DNA of 64,000 nt, taken from assembly GCA_027627225.1 (NCBI GenBank), contig CM051029.1, forward strand, positions 733,501 to 797,500. Direction: 5' to 3'. Below are positions 12,150 through 22,999 of this stretch, in pieces. Each line of letters starts with the position of its first letter. The stretch's first letter is position 1. Below the pieces are notes generated by a model. It ran no database searches. It saw only the letters and a program-made list of their open reading frames with translations, and was not told the DNA's origin. Made by a program: the position numbers and the translations under genes. This stretch comes from Congeria kusceri (lineage: Eukaryota > Mollusca > Bivalvia > Myida > Dreissenidae).

Positions 12150-13805
12150 GATTCAACAGAACAAGAAGAGCGTTTTAAAAATAATTTCTGTAATTAAGAA
12201 ATTGATTTTCTTGATCTTTCTAAAATATTCAATGATAATAATATACATACATGTACTTTAATACCATCTTATTTTCGTTATACTGACAATAGACCACTTA
12301 TTTGTTACAAAATTAGTAAATCATTAAGAGGTATCGTTTTTAATTATCATTCTGTTACCAACGATTAAATGTACTGGAAAACTGCCCTTAATCATGCGAG
12401 TGGGCTCATTCTAAATTCAATTACAACCCAGTTTGTCATGTTGTAACAGATAATCTTAATTTTCTAAAAAATAGAAACTTAGAAGCTTGCTACGCAGAGG
12501 CCCCATAATTTCCGTCATCACTTTATGTTGATACTTGCATCAAAGAACTTTAATACTTATTAGATGCATTCTGTAAAACGTGGTACAATGAATGGATATG
12601 CAGTTGTGTCTGCGCTAGTATAAGAATGAAATTGTAAAATGTTGCTTATAGCCGTAAATAGAATATGTTTATAATATTAATCTACTTGCTTTACAGCATA
12701 CATCTAGATTTCACTCTAAATTCGTGTTGGTTGCTACAGATAGAACGGCTAACAACATAATTATAACATGACGATTATTTTATGTTTCAACTATTTCAAG
12801 TCAACTATCTCAAACATTATATTCTGAATATAATTAAGACTTAAATGAAATTATTTCCGAGCACATTACAGACGCAGTAAATTAAATGTTAAAATCAATA
12901 GTAATAACATAAAACATTTAACTGGGTCCCCAAACTGTACACACTCACAACACAAGTCGTTTAATAGCCAGTTCAGTTTCGTGCACCGCAAAATAAAAAG
13001 CTGTTTATCGAACTTTTGGCCTGAGTGCTATTAGAAATCGCTTTACTAAATAATGTAATGAGGTTAATGAGGTTTATTAATACTAATATCAACTTTATTT
13101 TGGCAAATACAAAAATAGTATGTTAATAAAATTGAAAACAATGCGTTTATAGCGTCCCTTACATAGGTTTTATATGCAACAATGGCTGGCAGTCATTTTA
13201 AAGATAAAAATGTTTCGTTTATTGAGAAGAAAAAACATTTTCAAGAAAACAATGTGCATACTTATCATTCAATACTAATACAACATTTTTACTTATCAAA
13301 AGTATATTCATATATTATTTAAACTTGTTTAGATTTACAGGTCAAGGACTCACATTTCTTCACTATAACTAATTTGTTTAATTTAATGGTACACTTTTTT
13401 GATCAATTATATTCCAATCGGTACTAAATGTGTACTGCTAACATGTATAGCAGATTTTGTTTATTGCTATAAAAGGGATGTTATGCTTGGTTAAATATCC
13501 AGATAAAAACAAATAAATTTTAAATCAATGTTTTAACAAAACTAGTAGTTATATTGATAACATATGAAACATACATAACGCTTGATTTAATGCTTATTAG
13601 TGAACTAAAGAAAAAAAACAGTGAGATATATCCCTATATCACTCACAGTGAGGGACTACATTTTTTTATTTTATTTGATTTGAACAATATTTAATTGGAG
13701 GTGTTGTCACCATTTTCTATGCAGAATTACGAAAAAGAAAATTAGTAAAGATTAATAACAGCAATGTAAAGAATACTTCTCCGATATATTAAAGTGTCTT
13801 CCCTC
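12150..13805 (+). pseudogene. Decayed reverse transcriptase, Penelope-like appearance (5' part)
   Basis: Plus-strand translation in shifting frames gives a run of words in the order found in one family of invertebrate reverse transcriptases. CHVVTDNLNFLKNRNL lies near 12435-12485. FVLVATDRTANNIII follows (about 12721-12765), then WVPKLYT (12923-12943), TSRLIASSVSCTA (about 12950-12990), AIRNRFTK (about 13035), HFKDKNVSFIEKK (about 13195-13232), and a degraded YIDD-type box LRYI near 13779-13790. Many stops and frameshifts separate them, so the copy is dead. The missing C-terminal part appears at 20860-21065, beyond the LINE inserted at 14142. The name Penelope-like is from memory of these words and is tentative; 'reverse transcriptase relic' is the firmer claim. 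Confidence 0.6.
13619..13650. repeat. Short hairpin
   Basis: The sequence 'gtgagatata' is mirrored by 'tatatcactcac' a few bases on, giving a compact stem with a 4-base loop. The bases 13806-14141 that follow do not fit the reverse-transcriptase relic and probably represent another small insertion. Confidence 0.5.
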
Positions 13806-14141
13806 TTATTTTCTCTTGGATTTTCCTCAGTCGTTTTGACTCCAACATACAATGTCTTACGGGTACAAATTTTACCCACAAGGCATTGGAGCTGGTCATC
13901 TTGGTCCAAACTAAATTTTAGCGTCCAAAGTATTTATATTATCCTTTGCACTTTATTAATTCCCGAATACTTGCTTTTGTTGTTTACTGTCGCTATGAAC
14001 AGGTGTCTCCCTTTGTTTGCCTAATTGCTGTATTGCTGTTTCTCAAAAATCCAACAAGAATCCAAAGTACCCTTAAGTAGAAACTTTTGTTCATTAAGCA
14101 CATATGTATGTATTAGTTTGTGTGTATTATGTCTTTATATT

Positions 14142-14161
14142 AAGTAATCACGCTTAAGTAA
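14142..14161. repeat. Target-site duplication, left copy
   Basis: The 20 bases aagtaatcacgcttaagtaa recur exactly at 20682-20701, right after a poly(A) run. An exact match of this length at the two ends of a LINE is the signature of target-primed insertion. The first one to three A are ambiguous with the tail. Confidence 0.92.
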
Positions 14162-14289
14162 CGGCGATCAGTGTTTTCATTATCTATCATTGGACAGTAC
14201 AGATTTTTGTATAATTTGAACGGTGCTATCATGCGTGACAATTCTGGTAAAATGGATGTAGTTAAAACGGTTCTCATATAATCACAATT

Positions 14290-15530
14290 TTGTGATTAAG
14301 TTTAACAGGTTCACAAAATTAACGCTCGTCTTAAAATAAGGATGAATTGTAAAATAAGTTGTAAAATAAATATTGATTTGATAGTAATAAATATAATAAT
14401 CAGTAAAGTGGTTAACAAAATCAACGTTTGTCTTGTAAATTAAGATGAAATGTAAAAATAAGTTGTAATAAATTTGATAATAATAAATATTGATCACTTC
14501 ATACATATAGTGTTTCCATTAGTCCATATTATATAGTGTACATTAATTGTAAACAATAAACTAGTATGCATATAAATATCATATATGTTTTACATTAAAT
14601 ATATTTAATATTTGATAGTGATAAATACAACAATAATAAATATAGATCCTTTTGTATACAACAACAACAACATTATACATAATGTATTTATTAGTGTATA
14701 TTATATGTGTAATTTAATTGTTAACAATAAATTAGTGATAAAACAATAATAATAAATATAATTAGTGATAAAACAATAATAATAAATATAGATCACTATA
14801 TATACATAGTGTATTAATTACTTGATATTATATAGTGTAAATTAATTGTAAACAATAAATTAGTATGCATAGAAATATCATATATGTGTTTCACTATATG
14901 TAGTACATTTTCAAAATGTGTAGATTAGTGTATATTTTATATTGTACATTAGTTGTAAACAACAATAAGTATATATAGAATTATCAGATATGTGTACATG
15001 TACGAAAAGTGATAGCCGTGCTTTATCTTCAGTTATTCCTTTCCTACTATGCACTTATTTCTTTTATAGTATACGTCCTGGCTACACTTTCCTTGCAAAA
15101 ATTCGTCAAATACAGTGCCTTCCACCGTTTTCGTTAAAAAGGGCAAAACGGAAGCATTAATTAATTTGTTGTTGCATGTTGTTTGAATCTCAATGCCTTT
15201 ATTTGTTGGAAGTATTGTTGTATGTTAAGCATGAAGGTCAATGAACAAAAATTCAAATTAGACATAAGTTTGCATCACATATAAATACTATTTCTTTTTA
15301 CTAAACGAACTCTATATAATACATTTATTGACATGTATAAGACAGTGCAAAAGATATGTATAAGATCATCTTAGCGAAACATAATTGTGTATAATATATA
15401 CAATATAAAATCATTGTAATGTTTTCCAATCCTCTTTTAAAATATATTTTAGCGAAACATAATTGTGTATAATATATACAATATAAAATCATTGTAATGT
15501 TTTCCAATCCTCTCTTAAAATATATTTCTT
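14290..15530. repeat. AT-rich short tandem repeats in the LINE 5' region
   Basis: At least three local duplications are visible. A ~115-bp unit ('ttgtcttgtaaattaagatg' type) repeats across 14300-14500. A 32-bp unit built on 'gtgataaaacaataataata' occurs twice near 14732-14800. A ~78-bp unit ('cgaaacataattgtgtataa') lies at about 15373 and 15452. A broader unit including 'attaattgtaaacaataaa' recurs near 14540, 14715, 14835 and 14950. They could serve as an internal promoter array, as in some LINE 5' regions; this is inference. Confidence 0.7.
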
Positions 15531-16681
15531 GATGTTATATATTTTTTAGTTCCTAAACTGCTTCTCTTTTTTCGTTTTCGCTAAAGAGGGCAAATACGGA
15601 AAACGCTTTAGTAATTTAAATATTTAACAATTTGTAGTATCTCCATATGTTTCTTCTGTTGGAAGATGCATTTACATGTGGATCCACATATATTGTTTTT
15701 TCGACAAGCCTTTTAATTAAATAACATGTTATACTTAATACATATCTGCAAAGTTCATAACCTGGTAACACTTGAATCTTCATTTGGGTTGCAATTTTCT
15801 TTCACTTGCGAAGAAATTACTGGAAGTGAACTCGTTAGCTTGTGTTAAAAATGCAACAGTAATGCAGTCGAATTGATGTTTTTCCTTATTTAAATTGCAA
15901 ACATTTTAATTATTAGTTCGCGTCATCTTGGTAAAACTCTATAAATGGGATCAGATCCGGTAATTAAAACTAAATTGACACGCATCTTTAGAGTTCATTA
16001 ATTTTTAAATGTTAACAATAACACAAATGAAATGTTGTTCTTCTCCCTACAAGAAATGTATATGCATATTTGAAATTCTTGTTTTTATAAGATACATTTA
16101 TAAGAAATTATTACAATGCACAACATGTTCCAATTTTATTCTCTGTTCAGTTAATAAATATTAATATGATAAGATTTATAAGAAACTGTTCCAGGGCACT
16201 GCATACTACAATATTATAGCAATAGTAGCCTTTTTTTTCTAGAACGTTATCAAATACAACACGTTCTAATACTTTTTTTTTTTTCCCAGCTTTCAATAAA
16301 TTAAATGATAAATGAATGTTTTATGAGTAAATATAGAGATTTTTTTCATAATTTATCCTGAATAGAAGTGTATACAACTGCTACATTTCTTAAATTTTTG
16401 GTCTATTGAGACATTGTTGTATCTAAACCTGATATATTTCCAATTGCATATATATGCCAATATATTAATGCACGATGATTAACTTCCTTTTAAGTGTTTA
16501 TAGAGGAAATCCATGCTTAGGTTGTCTGTCAAAGTAGTCAGTATTATTTTATGTTTGTTTGTTTATTGTTTATACTTTTTTGTTGCTTCCGTTCCTTATA
16601 TGGAGATCCTGCTTATTGCGTTCAAACCGATGCACCTGCTTTTACATATCACTATAATCACCTATTTCATGCTTCTCGCTA

Positions 16682-19600
16682 ATGTGTTCCCTTAAAATAT
16701 TATCTTTAAACTGCAGAGGCATCCAGGGCATAAAGAAAAGATTACAAGTATTTCAATATTTAAAAGATACAAATTGTGACATATTATGTCTTCAAGATAC
16801 ACATTTTGTTTGCGATCAATATAAAACTATTTGCTCAGAATGGGGGGCAGAATGTTTTATGAGTTATGGCTCTTCCAATTCCCGCGGTGTTGCAATTTTC
16901 CTTTCAAAGAAACTTGAGTACAAAATACATAACGTTTATTATGATGACCAAGGAAACTTTATTCTGCTTGATTTAAATCTCGGTGAAACCAGAATTACCA
17001 TTGTTACTATCTATGGGCCAAACACTGATATCCCGGACTTTTTTAACAATATCTTCCAGAAAATTGACACAATTAGTAATGATTCTTTCTTGATTTGTGG
17101 TGACTTTAATTTAGTATTAGACCCAAATCTGGATTACGATAATTATAAAACAGTGAATAATAAAAATGCAAGACAAACTGTTATAAAGCATATTGAAGAA
17201 CGCAATCTTTCCGACCCTTTCAGAGTTAACTACCCTGTTTCGAAACGATACACATGGAGACGAACAAACCCCATACAACAAGCTAGGCTTGATTTTTTCC
17301 TTTTATCACCGCTTTTATTACCAGCATTCGTCGATGTAAACATTCTACCAAGTTTCCAATCCGATCACTCAATTGTAATCATGTCTTTACAATTTACTAA
17401 TTTTAGCCATGGCAAAGGTCTATGGAAGCATAATAATAATCTGTTAGGTGATATCGTCTACTTAAACACTATTAATAAAAAAATAAACGAAATTAAACAA
17501 CAATATATGGTCCCCGTTTATAATTTTGATAACATGTCTGATATAAAAGATCAAGACATACAATTCACGATTGATGATCAACTTTTTCTCGATACTTTAC
17601 TTATGGAAATAAGGGGCAAAGCTATATCTTACAGTTCCTATAAGAAGAAATCGACTAACAATCGTGAAAAGCAACTTAAACTCGAAATCGAAGAACTAGA
17701 AAAAACTCTCACAGATGATAATGTTCAATATATTAATAATTTAAAAGCTGAACTTAAAAATATATATGATGAAAAATTAAAAGGGTCCGTTATTAGGTCG
17801 AGAGCTGAATGGGTTCAAAATGGTGAAAAACCCTCGAAACTATTCTGTAACCTTGAAAAATACAATTATACGACAAAAACTATGACCAACTTAATTAATG
17901 ATAATGGAATTGTACTAGATAACCGATCTGACATTTTAAAAGAAACTGCCTTTTTCTATAAAAAACTATACCAGTCTCAAAATGTAAACGTGTACGATGA
18001 AGATTTAAATAGTTATGCAAATGACATAGAAATACCCAAACTGTCAAGTGAACAGTTAAATAATTTAGAAGGGCCAATCACATTAAATGAGGCTTCTATT
18101 GTTTTAAAAAACATGGCAAATAATAAAAGCCCAGGTTCATCCGGTTTTACAAATGACTTTTTTAAGGCATTTTGGCCAAAATTGGGCACCTTCGTTTGCA
18201 GAGCTTTAAATCATGCATTTACAAGTGGAAATTTATCCGTTACTCAAACACAAGGTATAATTACCTGCATTCCAAAAGGTGACAAACCTAGACAATTTTT
18301 ACAGAACTGGCGGCCAATAACGTTACTAAATACTGTATATAAAATCGGTTCTGGATGCATAGCAAACAGGTTGAAACTGTATATAGATAAACTAATAAAC
18401 AATGACCAATCTGGATTTATCAAGGGTAGGTTCATAGGAGAGAACACCAGACTCATTTACGATATACTTAATTACACAGATGAAAATGAAATCCCGGGTC
18501 TGCTGTTGCTAATAGATTTTGAAAAGGCCTTTGACTCTTTGTCATGGGCATTTGTTAATCGGACTCTATCATGGTTTAATTTCGGTCCTGATATAATAAA
18601 ATGGTTTAATGTATTGTATAAAGACGGAGTATCGGCGGTCACGCAGTGTGGGTTTTTATCAGATTTTTTTCCAATACAACGTGGCTGCAGACAAGGGGAT
18701 CCGCTCAGTTGCTACATTTTTATACTATGCGCTGAAATATTGTCTAATAAAATAAGGTCTAATCCTAAGATTAAGGGAATCAAAATTAATGACATGGAAT
18801 ATAAATTGTCACAATTTGCCGACGACACTTCGATACTCCTGGATGGCTCTGCAGCATCTCTCAATGAAACTTTAGATGTATTGTCACACTTCACACACTA
18901 CTCAGGGTTAAAAGTTAATTTCGACAAAACGAAAGTAGTCTGGATAGGTAAAAATAAGTTTAGCTCCGAAAGTATTAAAACAAGATGGAAATTAAATTGG
19001 AACCAACAAACATTTGACATGCTTGGCTTAACATTCCACATTGACCTTAAAAAAATGGTAGAACTAAATTATGCTGACAAAATAGTTAAAATAAAAGCCT
19101 TATTAAAAAACTGGACCAGAAGGATTTTAACACCGATAGGAAGAATTCAAGTAATTAAAACTTTAGCATTGCCGGTGTTAAATCATCTCTTTCTTTCCTT
19201 GCCTAATCCACCACAAAATTTGTTAATAGAGATCAATGAATTATTTTTTAATTTTGTGTGGAATGGTAAACCACGAATTAGCAAAACTATTTTAATAAAG
19301 GAATATACTGAAGGAGGTTTAAAGATGATTGATTTGTTTTCCTTTGTTAGCTCTCTGAAGTGCTCATGGATCCGTAGAATTGTCACTGGGAATGGAAAAT
19401 GGATAAATATTGTTAATTTAATGATTGATCTTCAAAAATTATATAACTGTGGCAGTCACTATCCTGAAAACTTAATTAACAAGATACAACATGAATTTTG
19501 GAAAGATACATTGAAATCATTTGCTGAACTTTGTAGAAAAGAACCATTTAAAAATCAGCTTTTGCTACAAAATCCAATATTCTATAACCCAGACATAACA

Positions 19601-20179
19601 ATTGGTAACAAAAGTGTATTTTTTAAATCATGGTTTGAAAAAGGCGTTCATTTTGTTGGGGACTTGATGCACAATGCTGAACTTTTAACCTTTTATAGTT
19701 ATGATGATTTCTGCAAAGTATATAACTTCCATCCAAACTACTTATTTTTCCTAGGAATTATTAACGCAGTTGCAAGATACATGAAGCTTAGAAGCTCTTA
19801 TGATACTTACTTTATGAAGCCGTTTATTCCCACTAGCCTAAGGTCCATCTTAGAAAACACAGAAGGTACAAAACCAATGTATGATATAATTAGCAAAAAT
19901 GAGTCTTCGCCAGTGTGTATAGATAAATGGTCGAACATTTTTAATTCTATTGAAACAAAAGAATGGCGACATATTTTTGATATGCCTTTTCGTATTACAC
20001 AGGATACCAATTTACAGTGGTTTCAATATAGAATTGTACATAGAATCATAGGTACAAACTCCTTCTTATTTAAAATTGGTTATGCCACTTCAGAGAACTG
20101 TACATTCTGTCAAACTGAATGTGAAAATATTCAACATATATTTTGGGAATGTAAGCATGTCAATCAGTTAATGACATAA
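16682..20179 (+). CDS. LINE ORF2-like endonuclease / reverse transcriptase
   Basis: This frame encodes 1165 residues. The N-terminal part (about 1-240) is an AP-endonuclease domain that nicks the target DNA: LNCRG (9-13), LQDTH (37-41), YGPN (111-114), GDFN (140-143), a terminal RLD (202-204) and SDHS (228-231). The usual catalytic glutamate of 'QETH' is aspartate here. The reverse-transcriptase domain has NNKSPGSSG, the IPKG and NWRPITLLN block, LIDFEKAFDSL (catalytic Asp 612), GCRQGDPLS and FADDT (712-716, catalytic Asp 714 and 715), followed by SGLKVNFDKT. Near the end CTFC-x8-H-x4-C (1140-1157) forms a CCHC-type finger. The start ATG at 16682 is chosen because it lies seven codons before LNCRG, as usual in this family. 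The frame stops at 20177-20179, earlier than family members; the same frame continues for 88 more codons. No partner ORF1 is seen upstream. Confidence 0.92.
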   Translation: MCSLKILSLNCRGIQGIKKRLQVFQYLKDTNCDILCLQDTHFVCDQYKTICSEWGAECFMSYGSSNSRGVAIFLSKKLEYKIHNVYYDDQGNFILLDLNLGETRITIVTIYGPNTDIPDFFNNIFQKIDTISNDSFLICGDFNLVLDPNLDYDNYKTVNNKNARQTVIKHIEERNLSDPFRVNYPVSKRYTWRRTNPIQQARLDFFLLSPLLLPAFVDVNILPSFQSDHSIVIMSLQFTNFSHGKGLWKHNNNLLGDIVYLNTINKKINEIKQQYMVPVYNFDNMSDIKDQDIQFTIDDQLFLDTLLMEIRGKAISYSSYKKKSTNNREKQLKLEIEELEKTLTDDNVQYINNLKAELKNIYDEKLKGSVIRSRAEWVQNGEKPSKLFCNLEKYNYTTKTMTNLINDNGIVLDNRSDILKETAFFYKKLYQSQNVNVYDEDLNSYANDIEIPKLSSEQLNNLEGPITLNEASIVLKNMANNKSPGSSGFTNDFFKAFWPKLGTFVCRALNHAFTSGNLSVTQTQGIITCIPKGDKPRQFLQNWRPITLLNTVYKIGSGCIANRLKLYIDKLINNDQSGFIKGRFIGENTRLIYDILNYTDENEIPGLLLLIDFEKAFDSLSWAFVNRTLSWFNFGPDIIKWFNVLYKDGVSAVTQCGFLSDFFPIQRGCRQGDPLSCYIFILCAEILSNKIRSNPKIKGIKINDMEYKLSQFADDTSILLDGSAASLNETLDVLSHFTHYSGLKVNFDKTKVVWIGKNKFSSESIKTRWKLNWNQQTFDMLGLTFHIDLKKMVELNYADKIVKIKALLKNWTRRILTPIGRIQVIKTLALPVLNHLFLSLPNPPQNLLIEINELFFNFVWNGKPRISKTILIKEYTEGGLKMIDLFSFVSSLKCSWIRRIVTGNGKWINIVNLMIDLQKLYNCGSHYPENLINKIQHEFWKDTLKSFAELCRKEPFKNQLLLQNPIFYNPDITIGNKSVFFKSWFEKGVHFVGDLMHNAELLTFYSYDDFCKVYNFHPNYLFFLGIINAVARYMKLRSSYDTYFMKPFIPTSLRSILENTEGTKPMYDIISKNESSPVCIDKWSNIFNSIETKEWRHIFDMPFRITQDTNLQWFQYRIVHRIIGTNSFLFKIGYATSENCTFCQTECENIQHIFWECKHVNQLMT

Positions 20180-20446
20180 TTTTTTTCTGGATGTAATCAT
20201 TTTTCGAACTTTCTTAATATGCCTTCCTTTATACTGGGACATGCAAATACAAATGGACCCTTAAACTTAACATTTGTTTTGATCAAAATGTTTATTTATA
20301 ATTGTAAAATGAACCAAACTAGACCCACTCTTAAAGCAGCAAAATCGTACCTGTCCTTGCATTGCCATGTACTAAATGAAATTAACTATTTTAATGATTT
20401 GCGTAAAAGTAAAGAATGGGAACTATTGTTACCCCTTTTCCAGTAG
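20180..20446 (+). pseudogene. Continuation of the LINE frame after a premature stop
   Basis: Directly after the TAA at 20177-20179 the same frame stays open for 88 codons to TAG at 20444-20446. It reads through LNLTFVLIKMFIYNCKM and ends KEWELLLPLF. LINE proteins of this type usually finish with a similar helical tail after the finger (a long hydrophobic stretch ending in a 'YIYKCK'-like word), so this looks like the normal C-terminus cut off by a single base change. The truncated protein keeps endonuclease, polymerase and finger. Confidence 0.75.
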
Positions 20447-20654
20447 TTGTGATATGGGACCTTAGAAATTTTGTATTGTCAACTTTTTATTAACAAATAT
20501 TGTTTATATTGTAATGTAAAAGCTATTGATGGTAAAATGTATAAAATGTGTTATAATATGCATATATTTCTTGTAAACTCTGTACGGTGTGGAGTGGGAT
20601 GCCCTCGACCCTCACACACCTATTGACGAGGAAAATAAAATATATTTTGAACGG

Positions 20655-20681
<27 letters not shown>
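20447..20681 (+). other. LINE 3' untranslated region and poly(A) tail
   Basis: A short 3' region contains 'ggagtgggatgccctcgacc' and a polyadenylation signal AATAAA at 20634-20639, then 29 consecutive A reaching the target-site duplication. Confidence 0.85.
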
Positions 20682-20687
<6 letters not shown>

Positions 20688-20701
20688 TCACGCTTAAGTA
20701 A
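20682..20701. repeat. Target-site duplication, right copy
   Basis: Exact copy of 14142-14161, adjacent to the poly(A) tail. Confidence 0.92.
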
Positions 20702-20859
20702 GTGCAAGCGCTCGTGAAAATATTAAGTGTCTCCCTTTCTGGTGATGATATCAGGCGTTGTCACACTGAAAACAAACAAATACCCTCTATTTTTTTTTAA
20801 ATATCCAAAAAAATTCAGCAAAAAACGTTCGTTGAATACATTGTGTGTATCGTATACAG

Positions 20860-21065
20860 ATGGTGCATTTCTAGATTACATCTTTCTGTTACTACCAGTA
20901 CATTGAAAGACAGTCTATATGACAAACGTGATGATTTTAACTTCGAAATAGTTCATTTCCCTTACTAACATAGTAATATCCGTAAAGGTCCTTCTTGAGG
21001 CATATGTATTCCGCAATTGGTTCGTTGTGCACGAGCTTGCTTATGAGTTAACGATTTCGATGACC
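20860..21065 (+). pseudogene. Decayed reverse transcriptase, C-terminal part
   Basis: In the plus strand, TDGAFLDYIF at about 20859-20889 is followed by DSLYDKRDDFNFEIVHFPY (about 20909-20968) and then a stop-broken stretch with PQLVRCARACL (about 21010-21045). These words usually follow the YIDD box in the family relic seen at 12150-13805. The two parts are separated by an unexplained ~340-bp segment (13806-14141), the 6.5-kb LINE, and about 160 bp of unassigned sequence. The relic is dead. Confidence 0.6.
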
Positions 21066-21261
21066 GTTAACTAAAACGAATTAAGACAAACAGTAAAACT
21101 AGGATATCAGTAAATCTGACAGATGCTCCATGATGCGCTTTGTCAAGCAATGGGAATGCAATAAGAATGCCTGAGATATTAAAATAGCAAAACATGTATA
21201 GACCTGCAGGACCAAATATGTGGTTTAGGGCGTTTTTCCAAGCTGAAAACAGTTGGACCGA

Positions 21262-21437
21262 TTCCATATGTCCGCAGTACGTATCCGCACATCGCATACG
21301 CAAAAGCCCGTCTGGAAGAAATCGCTCGGTGACATGGTATCTAACTTAACATGTAAAACAAAGGGGTTGTTAGGCTTAAAACATTGGGAAAATAAATGAA
21401 ACAGTGTATATACACCTGTATAACTCAAAATAAGACT
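21262..21437. repeat. Dispersed repeat, copy 1 (pair with 60759-60885)
   Basis: The words 'ttccatatgtccgcagt', 'gtatccgca', 'gacatggtatctaact', 'acaaagg', 'aaaacattgg' and 'ataactcaa' appear in the same order and strand at 60759-60885. This copy has about 35 bp extra in the middle. Confidence 0.75.
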
Positions 21438-21494
21438 CATTGAGTACAATAATTCGACAATAACGGGTAATCTTTACATGAGTCATGACTGTCG

Positions 21495-21495
<1 letters not shown>

Positions 21496-21556
<61 letters not shown>

Positions 21557-21560
21557 ATAA
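21496..21560. repeat. (AT)n microsatellite
   Basis: Nearly pure AT dinucleotide run of about 60 bp with one 'ttt' interruption. Confidence 0.95.
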
Positions 21561-22400
21561 ATGTAATCGTGACCATAGGGCGAATAAATTGTCCAACAAA
21601 GCAGACTTAAGGCGAGCGCGACCATTAGGGTGCCGGTGACTTAATTCTCGTAACTAATCACTAATTACCTAGTTATGCAATCGCATTGGATTTTTGTATG
21701 GACATACTGTGTGACCTACACAATTATTTGAAAAGTATTAGGTTCGTTGAAAAGATGAATATATTTTTCTTTATTTTTTGAAAATAATTTATCTATATGG
21801 TCGTCAAATCCAGGCTTCGGGCGAATTTCAAATATATCGTTTTTATTCTCTTAAACTAATAATATATCTTATGGGTTAGACCCTGTAAAGAAAGGTTTTC
21901 TAACACTGGCTTTTTGTATTACTGTCTTTCCTGACATTCCCAGTACCTTTCGATAAAAGATATCCATTTATAAATTTTGAGGTGTCTAAAATTTTGCGTT
22001 TTGTAATTTAAACCGGAAAACTTTCCGCAGTGAATGCGCCATGCTAGCAATACAAAAACAGACTTAAGAAGCACAGCTCCTGATTGCTGATTTTGTTAAG
22101 CGATGTTGTTTTGTACTTTTGTATGTAACAAAATCATTAAATTTTATGATACAAGGTAATTATTCTAAAATTCGAAACAAAACTTTTTTTCGTGTCATCT
22201 GGGCTAGTCTTTGTACTTGTAACGCATTTTTGATTGCAAATAACCCTTCGCACTGCGTGATTCAAGATATCAGGGTGTCGCATTGCATGTAGTCTGAAAC
22301 TACTAAACTGTGAAATCGGTATAGAAGCGACCAACGAAGAGTGATCCAAACCAATGCAGGTTTAAACCAACCGAACCACGACGGCGAAAACTGAACCGCT
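21561..22400. other. AT-rich spacer, nothing recognised
   Basis: No long frame, tandem unit or inverted repeat is supported here. Confidence 0.5.
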
Positions 22401-22999
22401 ACCGCCATGTCAAAAATTTCTACCAATAGTTTTTATTTTTCAATTTGGTTGTGTCTCTGTCTTTTTTGAATGCTTGTTTGCTTAATTGTACCGATGTATT
22501 TTTTTCTTTTCAAATTAATACAAACACGAACGACTGTTTTACCAACTCACTCACATCCTCCCACAAAAACATAATTCGCCTAATGTTCATTAAACTTGGG
22601 CATAGAAGTGGATCTTTCTATACATAAAAATACATTATTCAACCAATTATAAACAAACGGTATTTATGTTGTAACATAATGTAAAATTGTTACACGTTGC
22701 CAAGTTCATATGTATGTTATCATTTCATTCAAACTTCATTCATTATGTTAAAAAAAATCGTCTTTATGCTTTAAAATATGCCTGACTTCGCCTTAATACT
22801 GCATTAAAGCAAAATAAGCATTAAGATACAAATGCAGTTCACATAAAACAATGGATGGTAACAAATATTCGAATATTCTTGTATTGTTATAATTTTAAAC
22901 CTATTCGAAAATTCTTGAGATATTCGAATACTTAAAACTAAATTGTAAAGTATTTGACAATGTTTACCAATAAATAGATATTTTAAACTTTGCATTAGC

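Larger units (their letters stand above)
14162..20681 (+). mobile_element. LINE retrotransposon (L1/Tx1-like), 6.5 kb, with target-site duplication
   Basis: The element is bounded by 20-bp direct repeats at 14142-14161 and 20682-20701. It ends in a pure run of 29 A (20655-20683), preceded by AATAAA at 20634-20639. It contains 2.5 kb of AT-rich, internally repetitive 5' sequence without a long frame, then an endonuclease/reverse-transcriptase frame on the plus strand (16682-20446 including one internal stop), then a 3' untranslated region of about 210 bp. Domain order, a C-terminal CCHC-type finger and the long A tail fit the L1/Tx1 group of non-LTR elements. The intact duplication and uninterrupted A run suggest a recent insertion. 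It landed inside an older reverse-transcriptase relic. Confidence 0.9.
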
